This document shows positions 16,692 through 25,444 of a stretch of 64,000 nt of DNA, one piece after another. The translations under genes were made by a program, and so were the position numbers. The stretch is from Myxococcus xanthus (lineage in GTDB: Bacteria > Myxococcota > Myxococcia > Myxococcales > Myxococcaceae): NCBI RefSeq assembly GCF_900106535.1, contig NZ_FNOH01000001.1, positions 186,001-250,000 of the forward strand. The letters run 5' to 3'. Under the pieces are notes generated by a model. It worked only from the letters and a program-made list of their open reading frames with translations, was not told where the DNA came from and ran no database searches. Position 1 is the first letter of the stretch. Every line of letters begins with the position of its first letter.

Positions 16692-18185
16692 ATGACGCAT
16701 TCGGAAGTCGGGCGGAGCGGCCGGCGGACCTGGTTCCCGGTCCTGCTCGGTGGCCTGTTGACCGCCTGTGATATCGGGTCCTCGCCTCGCGCCGCCACAC
16801 CCCCTGCTTCCGCGCCAGAGGCACCGGTCGTGCGCCCCGCTGAACCGCCGCGACCGTCCCCCGCGCCAGAGGTTCGCCGGCGGATGCCTGTTCGTCCCGA
16901 ACGGACCGCCGAGGTCCAGGCCCTGGCCGAGAAGCTGGGCGCGCCCGGTGCGAAGGTGGAAGACCCCTGCGTGGCACCCCTGGGGAACGGCTGCGCGCGC
17001 ACGGCGCTGGCGCCCTTCTTCGCGTCGCTGGATGCGTTGGCCACGGGCACCGCCACCCGCCCCGTCGTCATCGAGGCCTTCGGCAACTCGCTGATTGCCG
17101 GGGACCGCATCGTGGACGTCCTGCGCGACGACCTGGCCACGGCGTTCGGAAGCGCGGGCCGGGGCGTGTTGCTCGTGGACCGCATGGCGCCCTACGGCGG
17201 GCGAGGCCGCACCAGCGCCAGCAGCAGTGGGTGGCAGCCGCGCACCCTGGGCGAGCTGCGCGCGCCTCCGCACGCCTTCGGTGTCACCGGCGTGTATCAC
17301 GTGGCCACGAACGCCAAGGCGCGCAGCCGTTTCAAGCTGGATGGTGAGCCGCGCGGAACGCTGTGGTGGCTGGATGTGCCAGGCGCTGGCGCGGTCAGCC
17401 TCTCCAGTGGCGGCAAGGTGCTGGCGCGGACCGAGCCCACGGGAAGTGGCTTGTCGCGCGCCACCCACTTCGAGCTGCCCGAGGACGCACAGACGCTGGA
17501 CGTGGTGGCCGAGGGACAGGGCGCGGTGGTGCAGGGCGTGGTGTTGCAGCATGCGCGGCCCGGCATCGTCCTGGACACGCTGGGCGTGCCTTCGTCGGAC
17601 GCGAGCCTCTATGCACGCATCGACGGCGCCACGCTCACGTCCCAACTCGCGGAGCGTTCGCCCCAGTTGCTCGTCTTCTTCCTGGGGGGCAACGAGTCCA
17701 AGCGCATCGAATGGAAGCGCCTGGACATGGAGAAGCTGCGCACGGACCTGCGGGCGCTGCTCCGCCGCGCGCGGGAGGCGGCGCCCGGGAGCGCGTGCCT
17801 GCTGGTGGGGCCCATGGACGCGGTGAAGGGGCCCGGCGCGAAGGCTCAGGCGCTGACGCAGCGTTCCTCGCTGGAGGCGGTCAACGCCGCCGAGCGGGAG
17901 GTCGCGCTCGCCGAAGGGTGTGCATTCTTCGACTTCTACGCCGCCATGGGCGGAAAGGGGGCGCTCGCGCGCTTCCATGCGTCCGGCTACATGCATGACG
18001 ACCTGGTGCATCCGCGCGGCGCGGGGCTGGACGTGCTGGGGCACCTGGTCACCGACGCGCTGCTGCGCGCCTATGTGGAGACGCCGCCGTCCGCGCGGGG
18101 TGTCGCGGCGGTGATGCCCACGCCCTCGGGGGCGGGAGCCGCGCCCACCGGGGTGTCCGAGCCCAGCGCGGAGGCCACGCCATGA
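16692..18185 (+). CDS. SGNH/GDSL-type hydrolase lipoprotein
   Basis: 497 residues with an LTAC lipobox (C26) and a long Pro/Ala linker. The SGNH elements are visible in order: the nucleophile serine in AFGNSLIAGD (S133), a glycine block near the FELPED beta insert, GGNES around residue 333, and the catalytic DLVHP pair (D437, H440). A beta-rich insert of about 100 residues (about 190-290) sits inside the hydrolase fold. Such enzymes are often esterases or O-acetylases of envelope glycans. The stop overlaps the start of the serine hydrolase gene (ATGA), so the two act together. Confidence 0.8.
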   Translation: MTHSEVGRSGRRTWFPVLLGGLLTACDIGSSPRAATPPASAPEAPVVRPAEPPRPSPAPEVRRRMPVRPERTAEVQALAEKLGAPGAKVEDPCVAPLGNGCARTALAPFFASLDALATGTATRPVVIEAFGNSLIAGDRIVDVLRDDLATAFGSAGRGVLLVDRMAPYGGRGRTSASSSGWQPRTLGELRAPPHAFGVTGVYHVATNAKARSRFKLDGEPRGTLWWLDVPGAGAVSLSSGGKVLARTEPTGSGLSRATHFELPEDAQTLDVVAEGQGAVVQGVVLQHARPGIVLDTLGVPSSDASLYARIDGATLTSQLAERSPQLLVFFLGGNESKRIEWKRLDMEKLRTDLRALLRRAREAAPGSACLLVGPMDAVKGPGAKAQALTQRSSLEAVNAAEREVALAEGCAFFDFYAAMGGKGALARFHASGYMHDDLVHPRGAGLDVLGHLVTDALLRAYVETPPSARGVAAVMPTPSGAGAAPTGVSEPSAEATP

Positions 18186-20407
18186 GACTTGCGTTCGTAC
18201 GGTACGGGGCCGCGGTGCTCCTGGGGCTCGCGGGGCCCGTGTCCCTGGCGGCGCCTCGGGCCTCGCTGGGGATGGTGTGTGAGCCCGCCAGCCTCGACGC
18301 CGAGCAGTCCCCTCGGGCCTTCTCCGAGGAAGTGCGCGGCGCCCTGGACGCGGTCGTCCGCGCCGAGCTGTCACAGGGGCCCGTCGCGGGGCTGTCCGTG
18401 GGCGTGACACGCGGCGCGGAGCGCTGGGTGTGTGCCTATGGCCTTCGCGACGTGGGCCGCAAGCTGCCCGCGACGCCGCGCACCACGTACCGCATGGCGT
18501 CCGTCACCAAGTCCTTCACGGCGGTGGCGGTGCTGCAGTTGGTGGAGCAGGGGAAGCTGAACCTGGACGCGGACATCTCCACCCTGGTGCCGACCTATCC
18601 GGCCAAGCAGTGGCCCGTCACGGTGAGGGACTTGCTGGGCCACGTGAGCGGCGTCCCCACCTATGACGGGGTGGCATCCACCCGCAACGTGAAGGCGGTG
18701 AGCACGGAGGCGGCCATCGCCGCCTTCGCGGGCAAGCCGCTCGCCTTCGAGCCGCGCACCCGCTACCTGTACACGACGTGGGGCTACAACCTGCTGGGCG
18801 CGGCGGTGGAGACGGCCTCCGGCCAGTCCTACCGCGACTACCTGCGCGAGCACATCTTCAAGCCCGCGGGCATGCCGAACGCGGACCTGGACATCACCGC
18901 CACGCGCGATGAGCACCAGGCCAAGGGCTACCGCATCCAGGGGGCGGCGCTGAAGCCGTCGCGCTTCCTCGACGTGTCCAGCCGCTTCGCCGGTGGTGGC
19001 ACCCGCGCCACGGTGGGGGACATGCTGGGCTTCGGCCGCGCCGTGCTGTCGCACACCCTGGTGTCGCGCGAGACGATGGGCCGCATGCAGACGTCCATGT
19101 CCACCCTCGACGGGCGCCTCACCGACTACGGCATGGGCTTCGCGACGTATCCGCTGCGCGGCCACTACGTGGTGGCCCACGCGGGCGGCCAGCCGGAGAC
19201 GACCACGCTGCTGATGATGCTCCCCGCCGAGGACACGGTGATTGCCCTGGCCTCCAACGTGGAGGGCGAGGCGCGGCGCATGCGCCGGCTGTCCATCCGT
19301 TTGCTGGAGCAGGTGCTGGAAGAGGGCAACACCCGCCGCGATGTCTACGTGGCGGACCCGGTGGATGCGGTGGTGCACGAAGGGCTCAGCCGCGTCGCCA
19401 GCTATGGGCTGTCTTATCACCAGTGGGCCACGCGAGGCCCGGGCGTGCTGCCGGAGGAGACGGACCTGCCCGGCGCCTTCGCCCAGGTGTCCGCGATGCT
19501 GAACCGGAAGGAGATTGGCCGGGACACCCGGGCGGCGCTGGAGCGTGTCCGAAGCGGGCATGACCCGCGTCTGCGCGCCCTCTTCATCCGCGTGGGCGCG
19601 CACATGGCCCGCACGTTGGAGAAGGTCCACGGCGGGGCTCGGCTGAAGGACTACACCGTCGAAGGACCGCTGGCGTTCTTCGAGGATTACCTGGCCGCTT
19701 GTGACGCGAAGCAGGTTCCAGAGGCGGAGCGCATCAGCGAGTCGCTGCGCGCGGACGTGCTCCGTCTGGCCGCGAGCTGGAAGCGCGCGCAGTTGCCCGA
19801 GCTCCAGCGCCTGCGCCTGGACGAGGAGAAGAACCCGGAGGCGCGCTGGGCCGCGCTGCGCAAGTCCGTCACCGCGTCGCCGGGGTTCCATCCGGATTAC
19901 TCAGACGAGTTGCTGCGCATCGCGGAGGGCTTCGCCTGGCGCAAGCAGCCCGCTGCGCGGCGGCGCTGGTTGGAGCGGGCGGTGGAGCTGCAGCCCCGGG
20001 GCCTGGATGCGCGCTGGGCCCTGGCCGAGGCGTTGCTCGCGGCGAACCCGGAGGAGGCCGTGCTGCCGCATCTGCGCGAGGCCGTGGCCACGCCGCAGGG
20101 CACATTGGCGCTCGCGCCTCGGAACTTCCTGAAGCGCCTCATCAACGCGGAGTCCACCGCGGTGGCGGCGGGCCTGCTGCGCGCGGGCGTGGCGTTGCAT
20201 CCGGATGCGCCCGAATTGTGGGATGCGTTGGCGAAGCGGGAGCAGTCCCTGGGCCGGAAGGCGGCGGCCACCGCGGCCCTGCGTGAGGCGAAGCGGGCGC
20301 GTGAGGCGCCCAGGCCGGAAGCCGCGCCGGTGCCCTCCGTCCCCGAGGTGCCGGGCGCCAGCGGCCCCGTTCCGGATGACCACGGGCTGGTGCCCGCGGG
20401 GAAGTGA
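18182..20407 (+). CDS. Class C beta-lactamase/esterase-type serine hydrolase with C-terminal repeats
   Basis: 741 residues with a signal peptide (MRLAFVRYGAAVLLGLAG, to about residue 24). Residues about 55-400 are a beta-lactamase-fold hydrolase: SxxK as SVTK (S107, K110), a YTT at the Y-x-N position (Y197, with Asn replaced by Thr), and HAGG as the third motif. About 340 further residues are helical and look like degenerate TPR-type repeats (for example LEALLAYAW-like ALAEALLAANPEEA). Family members include esterases and D-aminopeptidases, so true beta-lactamase activity is not implied. It is coupled to the SGNH lipoprotein. Confidence 0.82.
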   Translation: MRLAFVRYGAAVLLGLAGPVSLAAPRASLGMVCEPASLDAEQSPRAFSEEVRGALDAVVRAELSQGPVAGLSVGVTRGAERWVCAYGLRDVGRKLPATPRTTYRMASVTKSFTAVAVLQLVEQGKLNLDADISTLVPTYPAKQWPVTVRDLLGHVSGVPTYDGVASTRNVKAVSTEAAIAAFAGKPLAFEPRTRYLYTTWGYNLLGAAVETASGQSYRDYLREHIFKPAGMPNADLDITATRDEHQAKGYRIQGAALKPSRFLDVSSRFAGGGTRATVGDMLGFGRAVLSHTLVSRETMGRMQTSMSTLDGRLTDYGMGFATYPLRGHYVVAHAGGQPETTTLLMMLPAEDTVIALASNVEGEARRMRRLSIRLLEQVLEEGNTRRDVYVADPVDAVVHEGLSRVASYGLSYHQWATRGPGVLPEETDLPGAFAQVSAMLNRKEIGRDTRAALERVRSGHDPRLRALFIRVGAHMARTLEKVHGGARLKDYTVEGPLAFFEDYLAACDAKQVPEAERISESLRADVLRLAASWKRAQLPELQRLRLDEEKNPEARWAALRKSVTASPGFHPDYSDELLRIAEGFAWRKQPAARRRWLERAVELQPRGLDARWALAEALLAANPEEAVLPHLREAVATPQGTLALAPRNFLKRLINAESTAVAAGLLRAGVALHPDAPELWDALAKREQSLGRKAAATAALREAKRAREAPRPEAAPVPSVPEVPGASGPVPDDHGLVPAGK

Positions 20408-20413
20408 GCGTCA

Positions 20414-20438
20414 CCGCCGGAGCCCGTGACTCCGGCGG
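20414..20438. terminator. Bidirectional hairpin between convergent genes
   Basis: A perfect 9-bp stem (CCGCCGGAG / CTCCGGCGG) with a 7-nt loop lies in the 38-nt gap between the stops of the serine hydrolase and the TonB-like gene. It is well placed to end both transcripts, although no T-run follows. Confidence 0.55.
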
Positions 20439-20445
20439 AGGCGGC

Positions 20446-20883
20446 TCAGTTCTCCGGCCGTCGCTTCAGCTTGCCGGACACGGTGCAGGTCGTCGCGATG
20501 GGCTTGTCCTTGTAGATGGCCGGCTTGAAGCGCCACTGCTTGATGGTTTCGCGGCTCTTCGCGTCCAGGTCCACTCCGGGCTTGAGCATCTGGCAGTCGG
20601 TGGCCGTCCCGTCGAGATGGAAGGTGCATCTGAGCTGATAGGTGGTCTCCTTGATGCGGGTGAGCTGCGAGGGGGCGAACTGGAGGTCCTCTCCCTTGAT
20701 TCGCTCGGGGCGCATCGGCGGGTGGCCGCAGGGGATGGGCATGCTGCGGTCCATGTTCTTCTCGAAGGCCTCCAGGTTGCGCTGGAGTTCGGCTTCGAAT
20801 ACCGCCTTGTCCTGCGTCGCGGGCTCGGCGGCCAGGACGGGCGCGGACAGCAGGAGGAGGGAGACAAGCCCGGGCATGTGCAT
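20446..20883 (-). CDS. Exported TonB-C-like protein
   Basis: 145 residues from the ATG at 20883, with an AAGGAGAG ribosome site 3 nt upstream. A signal peptide (MHMPGLVSLLLLSAPVLAA) precedes a helix (KAVFEAELQRNLEAFEKN). The C-terminal part follows the TonB C-terminal pattern: strand TYQLRCTFHLDGTATDC, then KSRETIKQWRFKPA, then strand TCTVSG. It lacks the membrane anchor and proline-rich spacer of true TonB, so it is probably a free periplasmic domain. The role is unknown. Confidence 0.72.
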   Translation of the reverse strand: MHMPGLVSLLLLSAPVLAAEPATQDKAVFEAELQRNLEAFEKNMDRSMPIPCGHPPMRPERIKGEDLQFAPSQLTRIKETTYQLRCTFHLDGTATDCQMLKPGVDLDAKSRETIKQWRFKPAIYKDKPIATTCTVSGKLKRRPEN

Positions 20884-20976
20884 GGTCTCTCCTTTAAGCG
20901 TGAGTGGGGTGGGGCGAAAGCGTGATGCCGACACCCTGACTTCCCAGCGGGCACCCGTGCGAGGATGAGGGCACGT

Positions 20977-21852
20977 ATGCGCATCCCGTGTCCCCGTTGT
21001 CAGGCCTTCGCCGTCCCAGGCGCGCAGAGCTGCGCGTGGTGCGGCGCGTCTCTTCTGCAGGAGGCCACGCCAGGCTCCGCGGACCCCGTGTGTGCCGTCC
21101 ACCCGGAGCTGCTCAGTCTGCATGCGTGTGGCCGGTGCGGCAGCTTCGCGTGCGCGCAGTGCCTGCGGAAGGGGCCCTGGGACGAGCCCCTGTGCGCCGC
21201 GTGTCATGACCGCGTGCCCGCGGATGCCCTGCCGTGGGACCGGCGCGATGAGCTGGGGACGCTGCGGGCGTACTGGCAGACGTGTGTGGCGGTGATGCTG
21301 CGTCCCTCGGCCACCTTCGAGCGCGCGCGGCCGGAGGGTTCGGTGGGCAGCTCCCTGGGCTTCGTGGCGCTGTCCAACCTGGCCGCCTCCTTCACCACGG
21401 CGCTCTTCTACCTGGCCCTCCTCTTCGCCATCCCGCGTGAGATGATGGATGGCGACAACGTCTCCCAGAGCTGGTTCCGGCTGGCCGGAGTCGGGGTGTT
21501 CGGGGTGATGATGGTGCTGGCGCCTGTCATCGGCATGCTCGTCGCGCTCATCAACTCCGCGCTGGACCACGTCGTGTTCCGGATGGATGGCACCGGTCAG
21601 CCCTTCGTAGTCACCCTGCGCGCCAATGCCCTGTCGTTGTCGCCCTACATGATGGGGCTGATTCCCTTCTGTGGCATGTATGGCGCGCCCTTCTGGGCCC
21701 TGGGGCTGCGCATCTACGCGTACCGGAGCCTGCACCGCACGGGCTGGAGCACCGCGGCGGTGGCTGCCCTGGCGGTGCCGCTGCTCTCCTGTGGTCTGTT
21801 CTTCGCTGCCTACGCGGTGATTGCGGTCGTGGGCGCCAGCATCGGCGGGTAG
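20977..21852 (+). CDS. YIP1-like membrane protein with N-terminal zinc finger
   Basis: About 291 residues. ATG 20977 was chosen because a TGAGGG site lies 6 nt upstream; ATG 20965 is also possible. A zinc ribbon CPRC...CAWC (C5, C8, C19, C22) is followed by a B-box-like finger with pairs CAVH, CGRC, CAQC and CAAC (about 38-75). About five hydrophobic helices then form a YIP1-type membrane domain starting near ATFERARPEG. Such proteins occur widely in myxobacteria, with unknown function. The finger resembles the one in the small protein at 8.7 kb. Confidence 0.72.
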   Translation: MRIPCPRCQAFAVPGAQSCAWCGASLLQEATPGSADPVCAVHPELLSLHACGRCGSFACAQCLRKGPWDEPLCAACHDRVPADALPWDRRDELGTLRAYWQTCVAVMLRPSATFERARPEGSVGSSLGFVALSNLAASFTTALFYLALLFAIPREMMDGDNVSQSWFRLAGVGVFGVMMVLAPVIGMLVALINSALDHVVFRMDGTGQPFVVTLRANALSLSPYMMGLIPFCGMYGAPFWALGLRIYAYRSLHRTGWSTAAVAALAVPLLSCGLFFAAYAVIAVVGASIGG

Positions 21853-21867
21853 TTCGCCGCGCGGGTG

Positions 21868-22965
21868 CTACGGCTCCGTCACCGTGCTGGCGGGCGCCGC
21901 CGCGGTGACGGTCCGCTGCTGGGGCCAGAAGCGCGTGCCGTGGACGTTCTCCAACGCGGCGATGCGCTTCTTCGTCTTCGCGTCGTAGACGCGGGCGGCC
22001 TGCTCGGCGGAGACCAGCAGCAGGCGTCCGCGCATCCGCAGCGCCACGGTCGACGTGGGCGCGAGCGCCAGTTGCTCAGGCTCCACCAGTCGGTCGTTCA
22101 CCTCCCAGCGCAGCGGGAGCATGAGCGTGGGCAGCTCGCCCGTGGCTTCCCAGGAGTAGAGCGGGCCCTGGTGCGTCTCCATGGAGACCCACATGCCGTA
22201 GGCCGTGTGGCCCCGGTCCTTCACCACCGCGTCCAGCCGGGCCGCGTCTTCGTTGCCTTCCTCCAACTCCGACTCGGAGAGCCGGTCCGCATCCTGGCTG
22301 AAGGTGGAGGACGTCAGCCGGCTGGCCGTGGCCAGGGCTTCCGTGCCCAGGGCACCGTCCATCTCATACAGCGTGGCCACCGTCTCCAGGTGCTTCCACT
22401 GGCCGGCCTCGTGGCGGTACGCGTGTGCCAGGCCCGGGCTGCCTTCCGCCTCCGGGAGGAGGAAGCGCTTGCCGTCGAAGAGGAAGTACTCACTGCCGCT
22501 CTCCATCTTCCGTGGCAGGTCCTCCAACTGCGACACCAGCGCGACGACGTGGCCCGCTTCGTCGAAACCCAGCGTGTCGGTGTGGCCGAGCTCGGGCAGC
22601 AGCAGCCGGGTGCTCTGGCCGGACTCGAAGTCCACCTGCCAGGCGCGCGGAGGCAGCTCGCCGTTGCCCCGGTCCATCACCAGGCCCTGCCGGCCACGCG
22701 GCCCCCAGGCCAGCTTGAGCCGCTCGCACACCGCGTCCACGGTGGCGAGCGGCTTGCGTGTGCCCGACGACTCATGGCGAATCCAGGTACATCCCGAGGG
22801 CGACGCCGCTTCGAGGAAGGACAGGGTGTAGCCAGGCGCGGGCTCGGTGGGTGCCGGAGGCGGAGTGGCGGAGGGCTCGGGGGCGGGGTCCTCGGACTTC
22901 TTGCAGGCGCTGCCCAGAAGCAGCGTCGAGCCAAGGATGACGGCGGGGCCGAGATGGCGACTCAT
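21868..22965 (-). CDS. Putative lipoprotein, beta-rich
   Basis: 365 residues from the ATG at 22965, which has a GGAG site; the frame stays open far upstream, but that stretch belongs to a different gene. The LGSAC lipobox (C21) is followed by a Pro/Glu-rich linker. The mature domain is beta-rich with repeated 'fdg/yda-k' turns (FLFDGKRFLLPE, RVYDAKTKKRIAAL), which could form a propeller or a beta-solenoid. I do not recognise a family. It ends 15 nt from the convergent YIP1-like gene. The gap from the broken LRR gene upstream is 134 nt. Confidence 0.7.
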   Translation of the reverse strand: MSRHLGPAVILGSTLLLGSACKKSEDPAPEPSATPPPAPTEPAPGYTLSFLEAASPSGCTWIRHESSGTRKPLATVDAVCERLKLAWGPRGRQGLVMDRGNGELPPRAWQVDFESGQSTRLLLPELGHTDTLGFDEAGHVVALVSQLEDLPRKMESGSEYFLFDGKRFLLPEAEGSPGLAHAYRHEAGQWKHLETVATLYEMDGALGTEALATASRLTSSTFSQDADRLSESELEEGNEDAARLDAVVKDRGHTAYGMWVSMETHQGPLYSWEATGELPTLMLPLRWEVNDRLVEPEQLALAPTSTVALRMRGRLLLVSAEQAARVYDAKTKKRIAALENVHGTRFWPQQRTVTAAAPASTVTEP

Positions 22966-23099
22966 GTTGCGCTCCAGCGGAAAGCGGCCCTCCACCATGG
23001 CAGATGGTTGGGCCTCAGAGGAAGCCACCCCAGGAGTACCCGAAAGGCGTACCGGGGTCATCTGGACCTCGTCGCTTGCCTCCATGGTGGGTTCGCGCT

Positions 23100-23781
23100 T
23101 CACGTCCGGAAGCCCACGTTGCATTCGGGGAGCGCCTTGCGCAGGGCTTCGACTTCTTCGGGTGGAAGTGAGGTCTGGTAGAGGTCCAGGCTCTTGAGGC
23201 TGCTCATCCGGGACAGCCATGGCGGCAGGGTCGTCATGGGCGTGGCCTTGAGGCCCAGGGACCTCAAGCGCGTGAGCTGGCCCACCGCCTCCGGGAGCGT
23301 GCGGACGCCGGTGTTGTCCAGGTTGAGGGATTCCAGTCCCTCCAACTGCCCGAGCTCGGGAGGAAGCGTCTCCAGCTTCGGGTTCCAGGCGAGGTCGAGT
23401 TGTTTCAGCTTCGTGAGCCGGCTCAGCGCGCCGGACACCTGCGTCAGTTGTGCGTGCTTCAGTGTCAGGCGCTCCAGCTCGGAGAACTCGCCGATCAGCT
23501 CCGGGACGACGCCGAGCTTCCGCCCCAGGAGGAAGATGTCCTTCGTGTCTCGGGGGAAGGTGCCCAGGAAGGAGCGAGCTCAGGTCAGGCGCATGTTCGA
23601 AAGTCATGTGCATGGGTTCCAGGTCCGCCGGGTGCTGGCCCGCGGCGTTCTGTCCCAAGGTGTTCCGCAGACTCGCTTCCAGGTCCTGCCACGCGGTCTC
23701 AATGGGGACGGGCGGCGCCTTGTCTGGCTTCTTCGCTTTCGCCGAGGAAGCTCGTGGTGGAGCGGTCTTCTTGGTCGACAT
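23100..23781 (-). pseudogene. Leucine-rich-repeat protein, broken by +1 frameshift
   Basis: The ATG at 23781 opens a frame of about 67 residues: a Lys-rich tail, then helix AWQDLEASLRNTLGQ. The frame then runs on with no recognisable content. A second frame starting just downstream carries FPRDTKDIFLLGRKL and four clean leucine-rich repeats (LTKLKQLDLAWNPKLETLP, LEGLESLNLDNTGVRTLP and similar) to the stop at 23100. The frames join seamlessly if one extra base near 23572-23576 is removed (C on the coding strand). No start codon or ribosome site fits the LRR part alone. Intact, the protein would have about 226 residues and be cytosolic. It may be a real decay event or a sequencing error. Confidence 0.7.
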
Positions 23782-23845
23782 GGCGTTGCCTACCGCCTCG
23801 GAAAAATGCCGGCAAGTGACTCCGCGCCGTGCGTATCTCCGAGGC

Positions 23846-25192
23846 TCACGTCGCCGCGGACCACAGCTCCACTTCGTGCTCGCGAGCCCGCAGCAGCGCC
23901 TGTCCCAGCGCCACGGGATAGGGCGGCTTGGCGGGGGACAAGGCGCGAATCTCGGGCGGAAGCCTTGAGAGTTCGCTTCGCGCGAATTCGCGGATGGCCT
24001 CTAGTGTCGGTGATGCCTCGGGCAACCGCTGTCCCCCACGCATCACCGGTTGGAGCAAGGGCCTTCCGGGCGCGGTGTCCTGCCTGCACGTGAGCACGTC
24101 GCCGCGCGCCACGCCGTCCACCTCCCGCCGGTAGATTTGCTTCGCGCCCGGGAGCAGCAGCTTCCCCGATGACAGCTTCACTCGGGGTCGCCCTGCGTAC
24201 GCCACCAGCTTGTAGGCCATGTCCACCGCGGGTGCGTCCGACGAAACTCCCATGGCCGTGCCCACGCCGAAGCTGTCGATGGGCGCCCCGCGCGCCACCA
24301 GTTTCGCCACTGCGTCTTCGTCCAGTCCGCCGCTCGCGTACACGCGCACCTGCTCCAGGCCGGCTTCATCGAGCATCTCCCGCGCGGCCTTTGACAACGC
24401 GAGCAAATCGCCCGAGTCCAGGCGGATGGAGCGCACCTGGAAGTCCTCGCCCAGCTCCCGCGCCAGTCGGATGACGTGCTGCACGCCGCGCAGCGTGTCG
24501 TAGGTGTCCACCAGCAGCGTGGCGTTTGGATGGACGCGCACGAAGGCGCGGAACGCCTCCAGTTCGTCGTCGTGTGACTGCACGTAGCTGTGCGCCATGG
24601 TTCCGGCGAGCGGAATCCCATACGTCTTCCCCGCCAGCACGTTGGAGGTGGAGTCCACGCCCGCTACGTACGCCGCGCGCGCCACCTTCAGCCCGGCGTC
24701 CGTGCCGTGGTAGCGCCGCAAGCCGAAGTCCATGACGTGGCGTCCGGCGGCGGCCGTCACCACGCGCGCGGCCTTCGAGGCCACGGTCGTCTGGAAGTGC
24801 ACCTGGTTGAGGAGGTACGTCTCCACCAGTTGCGCCTCTGGCAGGGGCGCGCGGACCTCCAGCAGCGGCTCCTCGGCGAACACCGGCGTTCCCTCCGCGA
24901 CGGCGTCCACGTCACCGCTGAATCGGAAGCGTTCGAGCCACCCGAGCAGCCGGTCCGAGAAGCGGCCTCGAGATGCCAGCCAGTCCAGCGCCTCCGTGCC
25001 GAAGCGCAGCTTCTCCAGGTACCTCAGCGCATCGTCGAGCCCCGCCGCCAGCAGGTAGTTCCGCCGGGGCGGGAGCTTGCGCGCGAAGAGGCTGAACACG
25101 GCCTCGTCCCACATTCCCTCCTCGAGATAGGCCTCCGTCATCGTCAGTTGGTAGAGGTCTGTCAGCAGCGCGGTCTCTTCCGGCCAGGTCAT
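23846..25192 (-). CDS. pncB: Nicotinate phosphoribosyltransferase
   Basis: 448 residues starting MTWPEETALLTDLYQLTM, the usual N-terminus of the family. Hallmarks are the phosphoribosyl loop region FGLRRYHG, the autophosphorylated histidine H201 in TMAHSYVQSH, and VRSIRLDSGDLLALSK near residue 250, which binds the substrate phosphate. It converts nicotinate and PRPP to nicotinate mononucleotide with ATP hydrolysis, the entry step of the Preiss-Handler NAD pathway. The length is typical of the family. It is monocistronic; the gap to the broken LRR gene is 64 nt. Confidence 0.93.
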   Translation of the reverse strand: MTWPEETALLTDLYQLTMTEAYLEEGMWDEAVFSLFARKLPPRRNYLLAAGLDDALRYLEKLRFGTEALDWLASRGRFSDRLLGWLERFRFSGDVDAVAEGTPVFAEEPLLEVRAPLPEAQLVETYLLNQVHFQTTVASKAARVVTAAAGRHVMDFGLRRYHGTDAGLKVARAAYVAGVDSTSNVLAGKTYGIPLAGTMAHSYVQSHDDELEAFRAFVRVHPNATLLVDTYDTLRGVQHVIRLARELGEDFQVRSIRLDSGDLLALSKAAREMLDEAGLEQVRVYASGGLDEDAVAKLVARGAPIDSFGVGTAMGVSSDAPAVDMAYKLVAYAGRPRVKLSSGKLLLPGAKQIYRREVDGVARGDVLTCRQDTAPGRPLLQPVMRGGQRLPEASPTLEAIREFARSELSRLPPEIRALSPAKPPYPVALGQALLRAREHEVELWSAAT

Positions 25193-25444
25193 GTCGGGGC
25201 TCCGCTCGAAGGGGCACTGGCGCCTGAAACTCAAGCTAGGCCCTGGCCTCGACGCGCGCTCCCGCAAGTCCGCTGCCCGGCGAGCAGGCGCCCGCCGCTC
25301 GTGCAGCTTTTGCAGCACGCCCCCTGGCTGCGCATCTTTTGCGCGACTGTCGAGGTCCGACGGCCTGGGGGGCTGCATGGAGCAGGCCTTGCATTGACGC
25401 TGGTGGCACGCGGCGAGGATGACTCGCCGGGCAGGGGAGCGGGC

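Noticed and set aside
21868..23781. One continuous frame joining the LRR gene N-terminus to the downstream lipoprotein
   Set aside because: The middle is meaningless sequence; the lipoprotein has its own start, ribosome site and signal peptide, and the LRR content lies in another frame.
25193..25444. A possible gene between the nicotinate phosphoribosyltransferase and ldhA genes
   Set aside because: All frames in this gap are short and of low-complexity composition; it probably holds only the divergent promoters.
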